This document shows positions 6,553-8,686 of a stretch of DNA of 8,686 nucleotides, one piece after another. The position numbers and the translations under genes are program-made. Numbering within the stretch: position 1 is the stretch's first letter; each line of letters starts with the position of its first letter. Below the pieces are notes generated by a model. It had not been told where the DNA came from, did not search any database, and was given only the letters and a program-made list of their open reading frames with translations. Origin of the DNA: Candidatus Krumholzibacteriia bacterium (GTDB lineage Bacteria; Krumholzibacteriota; Krumholzibacteriia; LZORAL124-64-63); assembly GCA_030632925.1 (NCBI GenBank), contig DAOVTU010000088.1, positions 1-8,686 on the forward strand. The letters run 5' to 3'.

Positions 6553-7224
6553 ATGTCGAACCGGAAACAGATTGTGGGATTTGTGATCGGCCTGATGGCG
6601 GTGGCGTCAATGGCACCGGCCACAGAGGCTGCCGACTACGAGTACGACCCCTACAACGCCGAAGACATCATGGAACTGTGCGCCGGTTGCCATGGCGAGT
6701 ACGGCCAGGGTGGGGGAGACGGCGAATATCCGCGCCTGGCGGGATTGCCGGTTAAGTATCTGGAAGACCAACTGCGCGCCTATATCAAGGGCGAGCGCCA
6801 GGGTCTGGTGATGGTGACTTACGCCAATGAACGGGAAATGCCCGATGCCGATGTGCGGGATATCTCGCGTTACATGGCTGAGATTGAGCTGCCTTCGAAG
6901 ATGCCGGTCATTGACCAAAACCTGGATTCCCTGGAAAAACTGCTCATTGCCAGCAAGGTGTTCAACGTGCCCCGGCTGGAGGGCGATACCGTTCTGGGCG
7001 GGCAAATCTACAACAAGCAGTGTAAAAAATGTCACGGCAAAGAGGGGGCCGGTCGTGGCAAATTCCCGCAGCTGGCGGGCCAGTTTTCTGACTACATCCG
7101 GCTGCAAATTGAAGATTTTCGCAGCGGCAAGCGCATCAACAAGCAAATGGACAAGTATCTTGTCGGTCTGACAGATGAAGATATCGACAACCTGTTGGCA
7201 TATCTTTCGGTTGTTGATGATTGA
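6553..7224 (+). CDS. Exported dihaem cytochrome c (c4/c553-like)
   Basis: This is a 223-residue periplasmic electron carrier. A Sec signal peptide (basic start MSNRK, hydrophobic core about 8-20, likely cleavage after the TEA or TEAA segment near residue 26) precedes two cytochrome c domains. The first has CAGCH at 43-47 and the second CKKCH at 157-161. Each is followed by the c4-type pattern (YPRLAG at 59-64, FPQLAG at 171-176) and a YLEDQL or YIRLQI helix. Met87 and Met199 are the likeliest sixth ligands. The ATG at 6553 is chosen because a signal peptide begins there; an upstream in-frame GTG at 6469 would have to read through the terminator hairpin. The ribosome site (AGGGA, 6545-6549) is close and modest. 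Its place between the CuA-less subunit II gene and nosZ suggests that it carries electrons to NosZ; that is inference. Confidence 0.92.
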   Translation: MSNRKQIVGFVIGLMAVASMAPATEAADYEYDPYNAEDIMELCAGCHGEYGQGGGDGEYPRLAGLPVKYLEDQLRAYIKGERQGLVMVTYANEREMPDADVRDISRYMAEIELPSKMPVIDQNLDSLEKLLIASKVFNVPRLEGDTVLGGQIYNKQCKKCHGKEGAGRGKFPQLAGQFSDYIRLQIEDFRSGKRINKQMDKYLVGLTDEDIDNLLAYLSVVDD

Positions 7225-7582
7225 AAATCCATGATCTGTGGGCGGTTGGCCGAGAACTTCGCCGTTTTCCCACGAAATCTCTATGAAATAGTGCTGAATT
7301 CAGACCGTTTTTGTAGTAGAGTTGCCCTCGTTCTGGAAGCAAGCCGGCTGGTGAGTTGTAAGGGCTTCGCCGCGGTGAGTGGAAACGCTGAAAGTTGAAC
7401 AGGAACTATCAGGTTTTTTACTAATTGGATATGAGGAGGCCAATGTCCAGATTGGAAGATGCGTTCAGGCCGGACCATCGAAGTTGAGGTCGATGTTGCC
7501 GGGAAAATGAAGCAAGGTTCGCCACTAGATGCTATGAGGTTTGGAATGCGTTCGACACGCCAAACCCATGAGGGGAGACAAA
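7225..7582 (+). other. Non-coding leader between the dihaem cytochrome gene and nosZ
   Basis: This 358-base gap holds no convincing gene. From left to right I see: a weak terminator-like pairing GGCG (7241-7244) / CGCC (7260-7263) followed by GTTTT; a 10-base palindrome CTGAATTCAG (7294-7303); an 8-base palindrome AGCCGGCT within 7332-7339; a small hairpin AGTG-GAAA-CGCT (7378-7389) with a GNRA-type loop; a TTGAAC (7395-7400) and TACTAA (7419-7424) pair 18 bases apart that could be a weak sigma70-type promoter; and a short ORF with a strong ribosome site. I find no clear TTGAT-N4-ATCAA FNR/NnrR box. The promoter and control of nosZ most likely lie here. Confidence 0.5.
7443..7487 (+). CDS. 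Possible 14-residue leader peptide upstream of nosZ
   Basis: The frame encodes MSRLEDAFRPDHRS and stops at TGA 7485-7487. GAGGAGG at 7433-7439 is a near-perfect ribosome site, although only three bases from this ATG. An in-frame ATG at 7431 would give 18 residues, but it overlaps the same ribosome site. It lies 95 bases before nosZ. I cannot tell a translated leader peptide from a chance ORF; the strong ribosome site is the only positive sign. Confidence 0.2.
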   Translation: MSRLEDAFRPDHRS

Positions 7583-8686
7583 ATGAAGTTGTTTAGCAAG
7601 TTGGCTGTCGCCGTACTTTTGGTGACGATCTGCAGTCTGGTTGCGGACCGTCCGGTCCAGGCCCAGACTCTGAAGGAAGTGATGGAGGAGCGCGGGTTGA
7701 CCGAGAAGGACATCCTGGCCGCTGCCAAGACCTACACGCCGACCGGCGGCCGTGACGAATACATCGCCTTCAGCTCTGGTGGCCAGAGCGGACAGGTGAT
7801 CGTCTACGGGATTCCGTCGATGCGCATCCTGAAATACATTGGCGTTTTCACGCCCGAGCCCTGGCAGGGATACGGATTCGATGACGAGTCCAAGGAAGTC
7901 CTCAAGGGTGGCCGGATCATGGGCAAGGACATCATCTATGGTGACTCTCACCATCCGGCGATTTCCGAGACCGATGGCGAATACGATGGACGCTACCTGT
8001 TCATCAACGACAAGGCCAATCCCCGCCTCGCGGTGATCGACCTGCACGACTTTGAGACCAAGCAGATCGTGGCCAACCCGTTCTTCCGTTCGGATCACGG
8101 TGGCTGCTTTGTCACCCCCAATACCGAATACATCATGGAAGCCAGCCAGTACGCCGCGCCCTATGGCGACGACTTCGTGCCCCTCGAAGAATTCAACGAG
8201 AAGTATCGCGGTGGACTGACCTACTGGAAGTTTGACCGCGAAGCGGGCCGCATCGATCAGGCCGAGTCGTTCACCTTCGAGCTGCCGCCCTACAGCCAGG
8301 ATCTTTGCGATGCCGGCAAGGGACCCAGCTACGGTTGGGGCTTCACCAACTCGTTCTGTTCCGAGCGTTACATTGGTGGCATCGAGCGCGGTCGCCCGCC
8401 CTTCGAGGCCGGTTGCTCCGCCAAGGACACCGACTTCATGCACGTGACCAACTGGAAAAAGGCCGCCGAACTGGTCGCCGCCGGTAAGGTTGCCAAGGTT
8501 GACGGCAACTACCTGATCACCATGGAGCAGGCTATCGCCGAAGATCTGCTGTTCCTTATCCCCGAGCCCAAGAGTCCCCACGGTTGCGATGTGACGCCCG
8601 ACGGCAAGAGCATCATCGTTTCGGGCAAGCTGGACAGCCACGCCTGGGGGTACAGTGTCGAGAAGATCATGAAGGCTATCGAGGAC
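7583..8686 (+). CDS. nosZ: Nitrous oxide reductase NosZ, Sec-type (3' partial)
   Basis: NosZ is the periplasmic copper enzyme that reduces N2O to N2. The first 368 residues are present and the frame is still open at the window edge. The N-terminus is a Sec signal peptide (MKLFSKLAVA, cleavage likely after VQA or QAQ near 27-28) with no twin-arginine motif, which marks the clade II type. The beta-propeller with CuZ ligands is visible: DSHHP with His123/His124, DHGG with His172, SPHGC with His333, and the SGKLDSHA stretch with His353. Further CuZ ligands and the C-terminal CuA cupredoxin domain fall beyond the window. GGGGA at 7572-7576 is well spaced from the ATG at 7583. The gene is separated from the upstream cytochrome gene by a 358-base leader and probably has its own promoter. 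Everything seen is consistent with an active enzyme so far as it is covered. Confidence 0.96.
   Translation, partial: MKLFSKLAVAVLLVTICSLVADRPVQAQTLKEVMEERGLTEKDILAAAKTYTPTGGRDEYIAFSSGGQSGQVIVYGIPSMRILKYIGVFTPEPWQGYGFDDESKEVLKGGRIMGKDIIYGDSHHPAISETDGEYDGRYLFINDKANPRLAVIDLHDFETKQIVANPFFRSDHGGCFVTPNTEYIMEASQYAAPYGDDFVPLEEFNEKYRGGLTYWKFDREAGRIDQAESFTFELPPYSQDLCDAGKGPSYGWGFTNSFCSERYIGGIERGRPPFEAGCSAKDTDFMHVTNWKKAAELVAAGKVAKVDGNYLITMEQAIAEDLLFLIPEPKSPHGCDVTPDGKSIIVSGKLDSHAWGYSVEKIMKAIED

Noticed and set aside
7321..7400. Cobalamin or other known riboswitch in the nosZ leader
   Set aside because: Some GC-rich stems are present, but I find no B12-box or other conserved riboswitch core.
7391..7416. 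TTGA-ATCA pair as an FNR/NnrR site
   Set aside because: The half-sites are spaced too far apart for the TTGAT-N4-ATCAA consensus.
7532..8641. A 369-codon open frame on the minus strand
   Set aside because: It is antisense to nosZ, whose CuZ motifs and signal peptide are unambiguous.
1..8686. tRNA, rRNA, CRISPR arrays, insertion sequences or attachment sites
   Set aside because: No repeats of the right spacing, no transposase or integrase frames and no tRNA-like folds were seen.

Overview
This window is part of a respiratory gene cluster from a fairly GC-rich bacterium. Every gene reads on the + strand. Alternative complex III (ACIII), a Sec-exported (clade II type) nitrous oxide reductase and periplasmic c-type cytochromes point to a Gram-negative bacterium of one of the ACIII-bearing lineages (Bacteroidota/Gemmatimonadota-like groups, Myxococcota and similar). 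The sequence alone does not let me name the phylum. Both ends are cut inside genes: actC at the left and nosZ at the right.

Layout. (1) 1-3523 holds the distal half of an ACIII operon: actC (5' cut), actD, actE (monohaem cytochrome c) and actF. The genes are tightly packed, with a 4-nt overlap or short gaps. (2) 3538-3846 encodes a small one-helix membrane protein of unknown function. (3) 3922-6456 encodes two proteins that by overall sequence are cytochrome c oxidase subunit II (with a fused C-terminal cytochrome c domain) and subunit I. A strong intrinsic terminator follows at 6477-6509. (4) 6553-7224 encodes an exported dihaem c4/c553-like cytochrome. (5) 7225-7582 is a 358-nt non-coding leader. 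(6) 7583-8686 is the 5' part of nosZ.

The unusual part is the 'oxidase'. Aligned without gaps around each motif to ordinary A-type subunit I, the encoded protein has lost every canonical metal ligand. The helix II haem a His is Gln79, the CuB ligands are Arg252, Val301 and Ser302, the haem a3 His is Gln387, and the second haem a His is Asp389. The E286, K362 and propionate-Arg equivalents are also replaced. Its partner subunit II has lost the CuA ligands (His to Gln147, Cys to Thr182, Cys to Ser186, His to Tyr190; only Met193 remains) and the electron-entry Trp, but its cytochrome c domain is intact (CKACH at 234-238, candidate Met292). The reading frames are intact and the scaffold motifs are preserved, so this looks like a retained, repurposed protein rather than a decaying oxidase.

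Inferred working model: quinol is oxidised by ACIII. Electrons pass through ActE to the cytochrome c domain of the subunit II-like protein, which is docked on ACIII by a cofactor-free subunit I-like scaffold. They continue through the dihaem cytochrome to periplasmic NosZ, which reduces N2O to N2. This would be an ACIII-based quinol:N2O route that reuses the architecture of the known ACIII-aa3 oxidase supercomplex with the oxygen chemistry removed. The ligand losses are seen directly; the electron route and docking role are inference.
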